Shown here piece by piece: positions 1 to 8,242 of a stretch of 18,177 nt of DNA. Position numbers and translations under genes: made by a program. Position 1 is the stretch's first letter, and every line of letters starts with the position of its first letter. Where the stretch lies: the NCBI GenBank assembly GCA_032156805.1, contig JALDXQ010000149.1:1-18177 (forward strand), in the 5' to 3' direction. Source of the DNA: Gp6-AA40 sp032156805. GTDB lineage: Bacteria > Acidobacteriota > Vicinamibacteria > Vicinamibacterales > UBA2999. Below the pieces are notes generated by a model that saw nothing but the letters and a program-made list of their open reading frames with translations, had not been told where the DNA came from and did no database searches.

Positions 1-268
1 CCACGTGGGCGTCGCCGTGGAGGCGCACGATCGGCGCGTCGGTGACGTCGGCGAACACCTCGCACACGCGGGCGGTCCAGGCGCGATTGATGAACCGAAA
101 ATAGGTGAAAGGGTCAGCTCGCAGCCGATCGATCAGCTCCGGCGACGCGCTCGACAGCGCTGTCGGATCGGGTCGGAGCTGCCCTTGGGCAATCGGCGTC
201 ACGAAAACGATGCAGACGGTCGCGAGCACAAGCTCTCTGGCGAACCGACACGGTTCAGCGCGATGCAT
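1..268 (-). CDS. DUF2252 family protein, exported (partial, N-terminal 89 codons)
   Basis: This open frame starts with ATG at 268 and runs off the left edge, so only about 89 residues are visible. A GGAG ribosome-binding site lies about 7 nt upstream of the ATG. The N-terminus has basic residues followed by a hydrophobic stretch (LVLATVCIVFVTPIAQG), which looks like a signal peptide ending near residue 30. After it come a DPFTYFRFINRAW segment and a VRLHGDAHV motif. These match the N-terminal pattern of DUF2252 proteins (an SPF-type motif, then a GDAHxxN-type loop), a family with a kinase-like fold resembling aminoglycoside phosphotransferases. Substrate and function are unknown. It is the last visible member of the minus-strand gene run, 45 bp after glucose dehydrogenase, so co-transcription is likely. 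The family call rests on two motifs, so confidence is moderate. Confidence 0.6.
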   Translation of the reverse strand, partial: MHRAEPCRFARELVLATVCIVFVTPIAQGQLRPDPTALSSASPELIDRLRADPFTYFRFINRAWTARVCEVFADVTDAPIVRLHGDAHV

Positions 269-313
269 GCTGCAGCTCCTTGTCGCTGCTCGGTGCGAGG
301 TGGTGAGCGAGCG

Positions 314-1360
314 TCACGGCGCGAACTGGATCACGACCTTGACGTCGTCCGGTTGCCGCTGCAGAGCGCGCATGAACTCCTCCGGGGGCTCACGCCGCGT
401 CACGAGGCCGGCGAGCCACGCCCGGTCGGCGCGCGCCAGGACTTGCCCTGCCTTGTACCAGTGCCGCTTGTTGGCGTTCACGCTGCCGACGACCACGTTG
501 TTACGGAGCACGACGTTCGATGCCACGTCAGCTGTCGTGAGTCCAATGGTGCGCCCGCCAGTTCCGACGCCCGTGAGGCACACGACTCCGCCGGGCGCGA
601 CCTTCCGGATGGCATCTGCAATGACCTCCCCGACTCCGGTGCATTCAACAATCACGTCAGGCCGGAAGCCGAGGTCAGCGATAGAGCCGGTGTGGTAGAC
701 CGCCCCCAACGCACGCACGAGCGCCGGCTTGGGTCCCGTTTCGACGATGTCGAGGACGTGGACGTCAAGCCCGTGCTGCCGGGCAACAAGGGCAGCCAGG
801 AGACCGATCGGTCCGGCACCGGTGACGAGTGCGGTGCGAGGCTCCCAGAACGCGCGCTGACCGACCGTAACGACCTGCTCCCAAGCCTTGGCGACGACGG
901 TCGTGGGCTCGAGCAGCACGCCCAGCAGACCAAGAGAGCCATCGATCTTCATCACGTACTCGGGCTCGATTCGCCAGCGCTCCGACATGAAACCGTCGAT
1001 CTCCTTGATGCCGCGCTCGGAGTACTGGCCGTTCCGGCACATGTCCCACTCGCCCACTGCGCAGCTGGAACAGGGCACCGGGTCGGGTCGCCGGACGATT
1101 CCCACGACGAGATCGCCCGCCAGTAGGCGGGAACTCGGCCCTGGGTCGAGCACGCGGCCGAGCGACTCGTGCCCGAGCACGAGGCGCGTCCGGCCGCGCG
1201 GAGCCCACCCGTACTTGCCCTCCACGATCTCGACGTCGGTGCCACAGACACCAACGGCGATGGCTTCGACGAGCACCGACCCGTCGCTCGGGTCCGGCTC
1301 GGGAATGTCTTCCAGGCGCGCCGTCTCCAGCTTGTGCGGTTCTACGGTAATAGCCTTCAC
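314..1360 (-). CDS. gdh: Zinc-dependent glucose 1-dehydrogenase (archaeal-type medium-chain dehydrogenase)
   Basis: A 348-residue medium-chain dehydrogenase/reductase, probably oxidising D-glucose to gluconolactone with NAD(P)+ in the cytoplasm. Catalytic-zinc candidates are C39 (GVCGTD), H64-E65 (VLGHES) and E151 (LLEPTT). The lobe zinc region has C97, C100 and C108, three cysteines where alcohol dehydrogenases usually have four. The Rossmann motif GAGPIGLL begins at G181. D204, near the end of the second strand, hints at NAD+ preference, but this is only an inference. The C-terminus (VVGSVNANKRHWYKA, then a helical segment) is typical of the glucose-dehydrogenase C-terminal domain and separates it from ordinary alcohol or threonine dehydrogenases. 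The start is GTG with a purine-rich AGGAAGAGAG stretch upstream. It lies 19 bp after the gluconolactonase gene, so product and next enzyme are co-encoded. Another aldose could be the true substrate. Confidence 0.85.
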   Translation of the reverse strand: MKAITVEPHKLETARLEDIPEPDPSDGSVLVEAIAVGVCGTDVEIVEGKYGWAPRGRTRLVLGHESLGRVLDPGPSSRLLAGDLVVGIVRRPDPVPCSSCAVGEWDMCRNGQYSERGIKEIDGFMSERWRIEPEYVMKIDGSLGLLGVLLEPTTVVAKAWEQVVTVGQRAFWEPRTALVTGAGPIGLLAALVARQHGLDVHVLDIVETGPKPALVRALGAVYHTGSIADLGFRPDVIVECTGVGEVIADAIRKVAPGGVVCLTGVGTGGRTIGLTTADVASNVVLRNNVVVGSVNANKRHWYKAGQVLARADRAWLAGLVTRREPPEEFMRALQRQPDDVKVVIQFAP

Positions 1361-1379
1361 GTCGGCTCTCTTCCTGTGC

Positions 1380-2231
1380 TTACTTCGCCGCGTTGGCGGC
1401 TGTTGTGCGGGTCATGATTCCATACAGTCCCGTGGTTGCCGTGATGAACAGCATGTGTCTGTCCCGGCCACCGAAGCTGACGTTCGCCGTCCATCGTTCG
1501 TCAGGAACGAGGATTCGATCCACCAGCTGCCCCGCCTTGTCGAACACGCTCACGCCATCGCCGGTCAGGTAGAGATTCCCCTCGTTGTCCAGCGTCATGC
1601 CGTCCGAGCCGTGATTCGCCGCCAGCGTCTTGCGTGTGAGAGTGCCGTCCGCAGCGACGTCGTAACGGTATGTCATCCCTGCGGCGATGTCTGCCACGAA
1701 GAGCGTCTTCCCGTCTGGCGTGCCGATGATGCCGTTCGGCTTCTCCAGGTCTTCGGCCACCCGTACGAGCCGCCGGCGATCGGCGGACAGGAAGTAGACG
1801 TGCTGGCCGTCCTGCGGCATGGTCTCGTGAGTCCACCAGGACCGCCGGTAGAACGGGTCGGTGAAGTACATCGCGCCGTCCGGCCGCACCCAGACATCGT
1901 TGGGGCCGTTCAGGCGCTTGCCCTCGTACTCGCGCACGAGCACTGTGATGGCGCCGGCCGGAGCGACGGACCACAGCTCGTTCTTCTCGTCGGCACACAC
2001 AATCAGATGGCCTTCGAGATCGAAATACATGCCATTGGCGCGGCCCGCCGGCTGGAGGAAGGTCGAGAGTTCCCCTGTTGCGCTCCACTTCAGGATGCGA
2101 TCGTTGGGCTGGTCGGTGAAGAAGACGTTGCCCGCCGCGTCACACGTCGGTCCCTCGGTGAAATCGAAACCACCCGCCAGTTTTTCCAGGCTGGCGCCCG
2201 GAGCGACCACGCTGCGTCTGGCGCTACTCAT
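1380..2231 (-). CDS. SMP-30/gluconolactonase/LRE family hydrolase
   Basis: A 283-residue six-bladed beta-propeller of the SMP-30/gluconolactonase family, which hydrolyses sugar lactones such as gluconolactone to the acid using one divalent metal ion. Family metal-site positions are visible: E26 in the TEGP motif, N166 in KPNGI and D210 in GSDGM, with LNGPND at 107-112 lining the site. Repeated DxxGNxxxTD-like blade motifs run through the protein (residues 31-40, 116-125 and 214-224). No signal peptide is visible, so it is probably cytoplasmic. The ATG at 2231 is preceded only by a weak AGGT; the frame stays open upstream into the end of the previous gene but offers no better start. It sits 47 bp after the DHODH-like gene and 19 bp before glucose dehydrogenase. 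The pairing suggests glucose to gluconolactone to gluconate, the entry to a non-phosphorylated or semi-phosphorylated Entner-Doudoroff route. Confidence 0.86.
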   Translation of the reverse strand: MSSARRSVVAPGASLEKLAGGFDFTEGPTCDAAGNVFFTDQPNDRILKWSATGELSTFLQPAGRANGMYFDLEGHLIVCADEKNELWSVAPAGAITVLVREYEGKRLNGPNDVWVRPDGAMYFTDPFYRRSWWTHETMPQDGQHVYFLSADRRRLVRVAEDLEKPNGIIGTPDGKTLFVADIAAGMTYRYDVAADGTLTRKTLAANHGSDGMTLDNEGNLYLTGDGVSVFDKAGQLVDRILVPDERWTANVSFGGRDRHMLFITATTGLYGIMTRTTAANAAK

Positions 2232-2278
2232 ACCTGGAATGTGGTCGTCACTGGCACCCGCCGTGATGTGGTCGGCTG

Positions 2279-3256
2279 CTACCGCAGCGCCATCCTGAAA
2301 TTTGCCCGTTCGTACGCCGCGGGATCGGCGATCCGCTCGAGGCTCATGTTGCCGCGCATCTCACCGAGCGACTCCCATTCGTGCTCCCGCATCCACGACT
2401 CGAGCTCGCGCCGCACGGTGCGCAAGTGATCCGGCCCGTGACGAAGCAGCGCCGACACCAGCTGCGTGCCATGAGCGCCGGCCATCGTCGCTTTGATGAC
2501 ATCGAGGCCGGTGTGCACGCCGCCAGTGACGGCGATCGAGGCCTTGATGCGCCCGGCCAGTGCCGCAGCGCCGCGAAGCCGAAGCGGGAGTTCTGACGAA
2601 TCCGACAACGGCAGCGTGCGAACCACCTCGAGCTCGTCGACGTCGATGTCGATGCGATGAAAGCGCGTGAACAGCACGAGCGCGTCGGCACCGGCTTCGT
2701 CGAGCGATTTCGCGAAGTGCGCAAAGGCCGTCAGCAGAGGCGCGAGCTTGACCGCCACTGGAATGCGGAGGCTGCGCTTCACTTCCCTGACGATGTCAAT
2801 CGCGTTGCTCTCGACGTCGGCGGCACTCGATGTCATGTCGCTGGCCGCGTGGTAGATGTGTAACTCGAGTCCGTCCGCGCCCGCCTCCTCGAGGAGCTTC
2901 GCGTAGTTGAGCCACCCGCTGGCGGTCATTCCGTTGAGCGACGCCATCACCGGGATGTCGACTGCGTCCTTGATCAGCCGAAGATGCTCGAGGTACTCGT
3001 CCGGCCCCAGTGACAGGAGCGGGTCGGGCGCGAAGCTGGTCGCTTCGGGGAACGACTCGCTGAAAGCTTCAACGTTGACGAACTCGCTCATCTGCTCCTG
3101 CGTGACTTCTTCTTCGTAGAGCGAGCGGAGCACGATCATCGCGGCGCCAGCGTCTTCGAGCGCTCGCGCGGTGTCGGGATCGTCGCCGAGCGGACCCGCG
3201 CCCACGATGAGCGGGTGGGGCAAACGCATGCCGAGGTAAGTGGTGCTCAGATTCAT
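2279..3256 (-). CDS. Dihydroorotate-dehydrogenase-like flavoprotein linked to PFOR
   Basis: A 325-residue TIM-barrel protein of the dihydroorotate dehydrogenase superfamily, with probable FMN-binding features: K170 in VAVKLAP and the TGGVHTGLDV phosphate-binding region followed by AGAHGTQLVSALL. The canonical active-site segment (Asn-x-Ser-Cys/Ser-Pro-Asn) is replaced by ELHIYHAASD at about 131-140, so the base needed to oxidise dihydroorotate is missing. It is therefore probably not PyrD. Proteins of this kind are often found directly beside nifJ, and a role with PFOR is inferred; the substrate is unknown. The ATG at 3256 overlaps the PFOR stop by one base (TGATG) and has a strong AAGGAGG site 4 nt upstream. 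A GTG three bases earlier lies too close to that site to be the start. Translational coupling to PFOR is likely. Confidence 0.82.
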   Translation of the reverse strand: MNLSTTYLGMRLPHPLIVGAGPLGDDPDTARALEDAGAAMIVLRSLYEEEVTQEQMSEFVNVEAFSESFPEATSFAPDPLLSLGPDEYLEHLRLIKDAVDIPVMASLNGMTASGWLNYAKLLEEAGADGLELHIYHAASDMTSSAADVESNAIDIVREVKRSLRIPVAVKLAPLLTAFAHFAKSLDEAGADALVLFTRFHRIDIDVDELEVVRTLPLSDSSELPLRLRGAAALAGRIKASIAVTGGVHTGLDVIKATMAGAHGTQLVSALLRHGPDHLRTVRRELESWMREHEWESLGEMRGNMSLERIADPAAYERANFRMALR

Positions 3257-6200
3257 CACTCCTCCTTGGCCTCACCGTTCGCTTCGGGCGTCGCGTCGAT
3301 CACCGGTACCGTGATGCCTGCAAGCTGCGAATACACGGCGTAGCGCCGCTGTGCCGCCGCCGTCGATTCCGCGACGAACTTCCTGTACTGCGCAGGGTCG
3401 GCCCGCTCCACCATCCGGAAGCGTGATTCGTTGCGCAGGTAATCGGCCACCTTCGCCTTCGGTGGACCGTAATCGAGGTGAAGTGGCGGCTCACCTTTGA
3501 CCAGCCGTCGCGGGTCGAAGCGGTACAGCGGCCAGACGCCTGAATCGACTGCCAGCTTCTGCTGCGCGGCACCGTTGGCCATGTCGTACCCGTGTGCGAT
3601 GCAATGGCTGTAGGCGATGATGAGCGAGGGACCGGCGTAGGACTCCGCCTCGAGAAACGCCTGCGCCGTCTGTGCCATCTTCGCGCCGAAGGCGACGCGC
3701 GCGACGTAAACGTGGCCGTACATGTTGGCCAGCAGACCGAGATCCTTCTTCCCCACCGGCTTGCCAGCCGCAGCGAACTTCGCGGCCGCGCCGAGCGGCG
3801 TCGCCTTCGACTGCTGACCGCCGGTGTTCGAGTACACCTCGGTGTCGAGCACCAGGATGTTGACGTCGCGCCGGTTGGCCAGCACGTGATCGAGCCCGCC
3901 GTAGCCGATGTCGTACGCCCACCCGTCGCCACCGACGAGCCACACGCTCTTCTTCACGAGGTAGTCGGCGAGGGTCTCGAGCCGGCGCGCCTCGGCCGTC
4001 GTCCGCGCGGCGAGCTGGCCACGCAGCGCACGCACGCGCTCGCGCTGCGCCCCGATGCCGGCTTCGTTCGACTGGTCCGCGTCGAGCAGCGCAGTGGCCA
4101 GGCCGTCGCCGATCTGCGGCGCCAGGCGCTGGACGAGCGCTCGCGCCGCCGCGACGTAGGCGTCGAGCGCGAGGCGGAAGCCGAACCCGAACTCCGCGTT
4201 GTCCTCGAACAACGAATTCGCCCACGCCGGTCCCCGTCCGTCCCGGTTCGTGGTGTATGGCGTCGTCGGCAGGTTGCCACCGTAGATCGACGAGCAGCCG
4301 GTGGCATTCGCCATCAGCAGCCGGTCGCCGAACAACTGCGTGAGCATCTTCAGGTACGGCGTCTCACCGCAGCCGGCGCACGCGCCCGAGTACTCGAACA
4401 GCGGCTCCAGGAACTGCGAGCTCTTGTGATCGAGCCGGGTGATCCCGGTTCGATCGATCTCGGGAAGATCCAGGAAGAACTCATAGTTGGCACGCTCCGG
4501 CTCGCGCAGCGGCGCCTGCGGGTGCATGTCGATTGCCTTGTGCTTCGGGTTGGTGCGGTCCTTGGCCGGGCAGACGTTGACGCACAGATTGCAACCCGTG
4601 CAGTCCTCGGGCGCCACCTGGATCGTGTAGTGCTTGCCCTTGTGCTCGTTGCCCTTGTACGGCGTCGACTTGAACGTTGCCGGCGCGCCGGTGAGCGACC
4701 CCTCGTCGTAGACCTTCGCGCGAATCGCGGCGTGCGGGCACACCAGCGCGCACTGATTGCACTGGATACAGATCTTCGAGTCCCAGACCGGGATCTCGCG
4801 GGCGATGCTCCGTTTCTCCCACTTTGCCGTGGCCGTCGGCCACGTACCATCCACCGGAAATGCGCTAACCGGCAGCAGGTCGCCCTTGCCGGCCAGCATC
4901 ACGGCCGTGACCTTCTGCACGAAATCCGGCGCCTTCTCCGACACCAGCGGCGGACGGCCATAGCGCGCGTTCACTGCGCCGGGCACGGAGATCTCGTGCA
5001 GGTGCGCGAGCGACTGATCCACGACCTCGCAGTTCCGCCGCACGACTTCCGGGCCGCGCTTGCCGTAGGTTTTCTCGATCGCTTTCTTGATGTGCGCAAT
5101 CGCCTGGTCGCGCGGCAGGAGACCGGAGATCGCGAAGAAGCACGTCTGCATGATCGTGTTGATGCGCGTCCCCATGCCGGCGCGTTTCGCCAGGTCGTAC
5201 GCGTCGATGGCAAAGAAACGGACCCGCTTCTCGATGATCTGCTCCTGCAGTTCTCGCGGCAGGTGATCCCACACGGCCCCGGCGTCGAACGGCGCGTTCA
5301 GCAGGAACGCCGCGCCCGGGGCCGCATGCTCGAGCACGTCGATCTTGTCCACGAACTCGAACTGATGACAGGCGACGAAGCCGGCGCGGTCGATCAGGTA
5401 CGCCGACCTGATCGGCTTGCGGCTCGTCCGCAGGTGCGAGACGGTGATCGCTCCCGACTTCTTCGAGTCGTAGACGAAGTATCCCTGCGCGTAGAGATCC
5501 GTTTCCTGGCCAACGATCTTGATCGAGTTCTTGTTGGCGCCCACGGTCCCGTCGGCGCCAAGTCCGTAGAACAGCGAGGCCGAGACATCCTCCGCCTCGG
5601 TTCGAAAGGACGGATCCCACGCGAGCGAGGTGTGCGTCACGTCGTCGACGATGCCGACGGTGAAGTGGCGCCGAGGGGCGTCCTTTGCCATCTCGTCGAA
5701 CACGCTCTTGACCATCGCCGGCGTAAACTCTTTCGACGACAGGCCGTAGCGGCCGGCGATGACCCGTGGCGGAGCCGCGAACGGAAGCCGGCCTTCAGCG
5801 TGTGCCTCCGCGAGCGCGGCGATGACGTCGAGATACAGCGGATCGCCGATGGCGCCCGGCTCCTTTGTGCGATCGAGCACTGCCAGGTTGCGGACTGATG
5901 ACGGGAGCGCAGCCAGGAACGCCGTGCTCACAAACGGCCGGTACAGCCGCACCTTGAGGACGCCGACCTTCCCGCCTCCGGCGGTCATGTGCTCGACGGC
6001 TTCGTGTGCCGTATCGGCGCCCGATCCCATGATGACGATCACGCGCTCGGCTGCGGGGTGACCGAAGTACTCGAACAGGCCGTAGCGGCGGCCGGTCAGC
6101 TCCGCCAGCCGCCGCATCACGCGCTCGACGGTGTCGGGGCACTCGTCATAGAACCGGTTGGCCGCTTCGCGCGCCTGGAAGAACACGTCGGGATTCTGGG

Positions 6201-6858
6201 CAGTTCCGCGAATCACCGGGCGATCCGGCGTGAGCCCGCGCTGACGATGCGCGAAGATCGACGGCTCCGCGATCAGCGCCCGCAAGTCGTCGTCGGCGAG
6301 CTCCTCGATCTTCGCGACCTCGTGCGAGGTCCTGAAGCCGTCGAAGAAGTGCAGGAACGGAATGCGCGTCTCGAGCGTCGCGGCATGCGCCACGGCGGCC
6401 ATGTCGTGTGCTTCCTGTACCGAGTTCGAGCACAGGAGCGCGAATCCGGTCTGGCGGCATGCCATGACGTCCGAGTGATCACCGAAGATCGACAACGCAT
6501 GCGTGGCGAGGGTGCGCGCCGCCACGTGCATCGTGAAGGGCGTGAGCTCGCCCGCGATCTTGTACATGTTGGGAATCATCAGCAGCAGGCCCTGCGACGC
6601 CGTGAAGGTCGTCGCGAGCGAGCCGGCCTGCAGGGCGCCGTGGACCGCACCCGCCGCGCCGGCCTCCGACTGCATTTCCGCCAGCTCGGGGACGGCTCCC
6701 CAGAGATTCGGGATCTTGCGGCTGGACCACTCGTCGCAGAGCTCGGCCATCGGACTGCTTGGCGTGATCGGGTAGATGGCGATCGTCTCGCTCGCCCGAT
6801 ACGCGACCGACGCGGCCGCTTCGTTTCCGTCGACCGTGATCCGGCGCCTGCTCGTCAT
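3256..6858 (-). CDS. nifJ: Pyruvate:ferredoxin (flavodoxin) oxidoreductase, homodimeric single-chain type
   Basis: A 1200-residue PFOR, which oxidatively decarboxylates pyruvate to acetyl-CoA and reduces ferredoxin or flavodoxin. The N-terminal pyruvate-binding domain has YPITPSSPMAE at 29-39 and a conserved glutamate at E65. An inserted two-cluster ferredoxin domain has CxxCxxCxxxC at 697-707 and 753-763. The proximal [4Fe-4S] site has C827, C830, C855 and C1086. From memory, the spacings (25 and 256 residues) equal those of the Desulfovibrio africanus enzyme (C815, C840, C1071). The thiamine-diphosphate motif GGDGWAYDIGYGG precedes SNTGGQQSKATP. By alignment offset it ends about 47 residues short of the D. 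africanus protein, so the C-terminal segment tied to oxygen protection there appears absent. The ATG has GGAGG 7 nt upstream. It starts 19 bp after the ImcH-like cytochrome gene, an unusual neighbour that suggests anaerobic carbon oxidation feeding the conduit. Confidence 0.97.
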   Translation of the reverse strand: MTSRRRITVDGNEAAASVAYRASETIAIYPITPSSPMAELCDEWSSRKIPNLWGAVPELAEMQSEAGAAGAVHGALQAGSLATTFTASQGLLLMIPNMYKIAGELTPFTMHVAARTLATHALSIFGDHSDVMACRQTGFALLCSNSVQEAHDMAAVAHAATLETRIPFLHFFDGFRTSHEVAKIEELADDDLRALIAEPSIFAHRQRGLTPDRPVIRGTAQNPDVFFQAREAANRFYDECPDTVERVMRRLAELTGRRYGLFEYFGHPAAERVIVIMGSGADTAHEAVEHMTAGGGKVGVLKVRLYRPFVSTAFLAALPSSVRNLAVLDRTKEPGAIGDPLYLDVIAALAEAHAEGRLPFAAPPRVIAGRYGLSSKEFTPAMVKSVFDEMAKDAPRRHFTVGIVDDVTHTSLAWDPSFRTEAEDVSASLFYGLGADGTVGANKNSIKIVGQETDLYAQGYFVYDSKKSGAITVSHLRTSRKPIRSAYLIDRAGFVACHQFEFVDKIDVLEHAAPGAAFLLNAPFDAGAVWDHLPRELQEQIIEKRVRFFAIDAYDLAKRAGMGTRINTIMQTCFFAISGLLPRDQAIAHIKKAIEKTYGKRGPEVVRRNCEVVDQSLAHLHEISVPGAVNARYGRPPLVSEKAPDFVQKVTAVMLAGKGDLLPVSAFPVDGTWPTATAKWEKRSIAREIPVWDSKICIQCNQCALVCPHAAIRAKVYDEGSLTGAPATFKSTPYKGNEHKGKHYTIQVAPEDCTGCNLCVNVCPAKDRTNPKHKAIDMHPQAPLREPERANYEFFLDLPEIDRTGITRLDHKSSQFLEPLFEYSGACAGCGETPYLKMLTQLFGDRLLMANATGCSSIYGGNLPTTPYTTNRDGRGPAWANSLFEDNAEFGFGFRLALDAYVAAARALVQRLAPQIGDGLATALLDADQSNEAGIGAQRERVRALRGQLAARTTAEARRLETLADYLVKKSVWLVGGDGWAYDIGYGGLDHVLANRRDVNILVLDTEVYSNTGGQQSKATPLGAAAKFAAAGKPVGKKDLGLLANMYGHVYVARVAFGAKMAQTAQAFLEAESYAGPSLIIAYSHCIAHGYDMANGAAQQKLAVDSGVWPLYRFDPRRLVKGEPPLHLDYGPPKAKVADYLRNESRFRMVERADPAQYRKFVAESTAAAQRRYAVYSQLAGITVPVIDATPEANGEAKEE

Positions 6859-6877
6859 GGCTGGTCCTCCGGACGTC

Positions 6878-8236
6878 TTACGGCGTCTCGATTTGCGTGT
6901 GGCAGAGCTCGCATTCGGCGCTGATGGTGGAGCCGTCTTGTGCCGTGTGCGAGTCGTCGTGGCAGCGGAAGCAGCCTGTCGACGTGAAATGGCCCCGGTT
7001 CGTGGGATACGAACCGAACGAGACCATCATCGAGGGGAACACGTTGCGGCGATACACGTCCTGAACGCCGGTGATGCTCCGCGACAGCGCTTGTTGATCG
7101 ACAGAGCCACCCTGTGACTGATAGAAGCTGCGCAGCCCGCTTTCGATGGCGCTCATCGCGTCGTCCTCGCTGGCATACGTCGCCGTGACCAGCCGGATCC
7201 CTTCACGCCGCACGAACGGCAGGTCCCGCGCGATCGACCTGCTGGCGATCGCTTGATCCACGGCCTGTTCGGGAGTCGGCGAGATCGGATGCCCGATGGT
7301 GTTGTGGCAGTCGCGGCAGTCCATCGTCCGCCTCGTGCCGCCGGCAATCGTCTCGTCGGTCGTATCCGCGGCGCGGTACTCCTTGACCTGTCCGTTCGCG
7401 TTGGTCACTTTGACATAGGGGATCGTTTCGCGAGCTGCGTCGGTCGCGACGTACTCGACGCGATTCCCGGGATCGGCGTGCCAGTGAATCGACCGCGTTG
7501 ACGATGGCGAACTGCCCATGTGCATCTGCATCACCGTCGTCGTCTCGGAGTTCGTTTCGTCGTCGGCAAACGCACGGAACGTCCGGATCAGATCTGGTCC
7601 GGACTGGCCAGGGCGGTGGCAATTGAGGCAGGTCTGCTCGACGGAAGGCAGGTCACCACCTGGAGGGATGGGCATAGGAACCGAGTTCGTCACAACGTGC
7701 ACGAGCTGCCGGACGCCCGCAAGCTTGGCGTGGACGAAGCCGGCGGCGCCTTCGCCGACGTGACAGTTCACACAAGCTACTTGCGAATGCGACGCTGCCT
7801 GCCAGGCCGTGAACTGCGGATGCATCGGCGTGTGACAGACCTGTCCGCAGAAGGTCGGCGACTCCATCCAATGCAGGCTCCCGTAGCCCGCGAGCAGGAC
7901 GATGATGACGTTGACGGCGGTCAGGCCGGTGATGGCGAGCGCCGTCCGCCGGACGCTGGCATTGCGGAAATCGAACACCGGCCAGTCGCGAGCGGCACCG
8001 GGGTCGCGTTCGAGCTTGCGGCGCTGCAGCCACATCCCTGCCGGGATGAGCAGCAGGCCCGCAACGAACAGTGCGGGAAGGGCGACAAAGACGACGAGGC
8101 CGGCGTACGGGTTGTCGAAGAGGCCGGCCACCACCGCAATGGCCATCGCAATGAAGGCCACCGCGGCAAATGTGGTGATGAGTGCGCCTGCGATCGCGAG
8201 CGGATGGCGCGCGAGCGCCTCACGTCCTGCCACCAC
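6878..8236 (-). CDS. NapC/NirT-type multiheme inner-membrane cytochrome c (ImcH-like)
   Basis: A roughly 452-residue protein with three predicted membrane helices (about 12-39, 45-70 and 98-120), then a periplasmic heme domain. There are five CxxCH motifs (C155, C203, C307, C422, C442) plus a first motif CGQVCH at 130-135 that has three residues between the cysteines, so up to six c-type hemes. The start of the heme domain (FCGQVCHTPM, then VACVNCHVG and a KLAGVRQ segment) is NapC/NirT/NrfH-like. That family oxidises menaquinol and hands electrons to periplasmic partners. Three helices, extra hemes and the middle segment IHWHADPGNRVEYVATD resemble ImcH-type proteins of metal reducers; this subfamily call is from memory. 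The start is GTG at 8236 or the next codon, GTG at 8233; the AGGAG site overlapping the previous stop codon favours the second by spacing. It would connect the quinone pool with the cytochrome c and decaheme protein encoded upstream. Confidence 0.85.
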   Translation of the reverse strand: MVAGREALARHPLAIAGALITTFAAVAFIAMAIAVVAGLFDNPYAGLVVFVALPALFVAGLLLIPAGMWLQRRKLERDPGAARDWPVFDFRNASVRRTALAITGLTAVNVIIVLLAGYGSLHWMESPTFCGQVCHTPMHPQFTAWQAASHSQVACVNCHVGEGAAGFVHAKLAGVRQLVHVVTNSVPMPIPPGGDLPSVEQTCLNCHRPGQSGPDLIRTFRAFADDETNSETTTVMQMHMGSSPSSTRSIHWHADPGNRVEYVATDAARETIPYVKVTNANGQVKEYRAADTTDETIAGGTRRTMDCRDCHNTIGHPISPTPEQAVDQAIASRSIARDLPFVRREGIRLVTATYASEDDAMSAIESGLRSFYQSQGGSVDQQALSRSITGVQDVYRRNVFPSMMVSFGSYPTNRGHFTSTGCFRCHDDSHTAQDGSTISAECELCHTQIETP

Positions 8237-8242
8237 GTTCTC

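Noticed and set aside
301..314. A 14-bp sequence (TGGTGAGCGAGCGT) that recurs inverted at 8623-8636; both copies touch gene ends.
   Set aside because: About one such match is expected by chance in both strands of an 18-kb GC-rich window, and neither copy has other structure around it.
2279..3256. Annotation as genuine dihydroorotate dehydrogenase (pyrD).
   Set aside because: The catalytic motif is replaced, and no pyrimidine synthesis gene is adjacent.
3592..5898. A 768-codon open frame on the plus strand opposite PFOR, and similar long frames at 5-1126, 888-2429, 9879-10958 and 15568-17103.
   Set aside because: Each lies antisense to a well-recognised gene, is rich in Arg, Ala, Gly and Pro, and has no recognisable domain. 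Long antisense frames are common in GC-rich genes.
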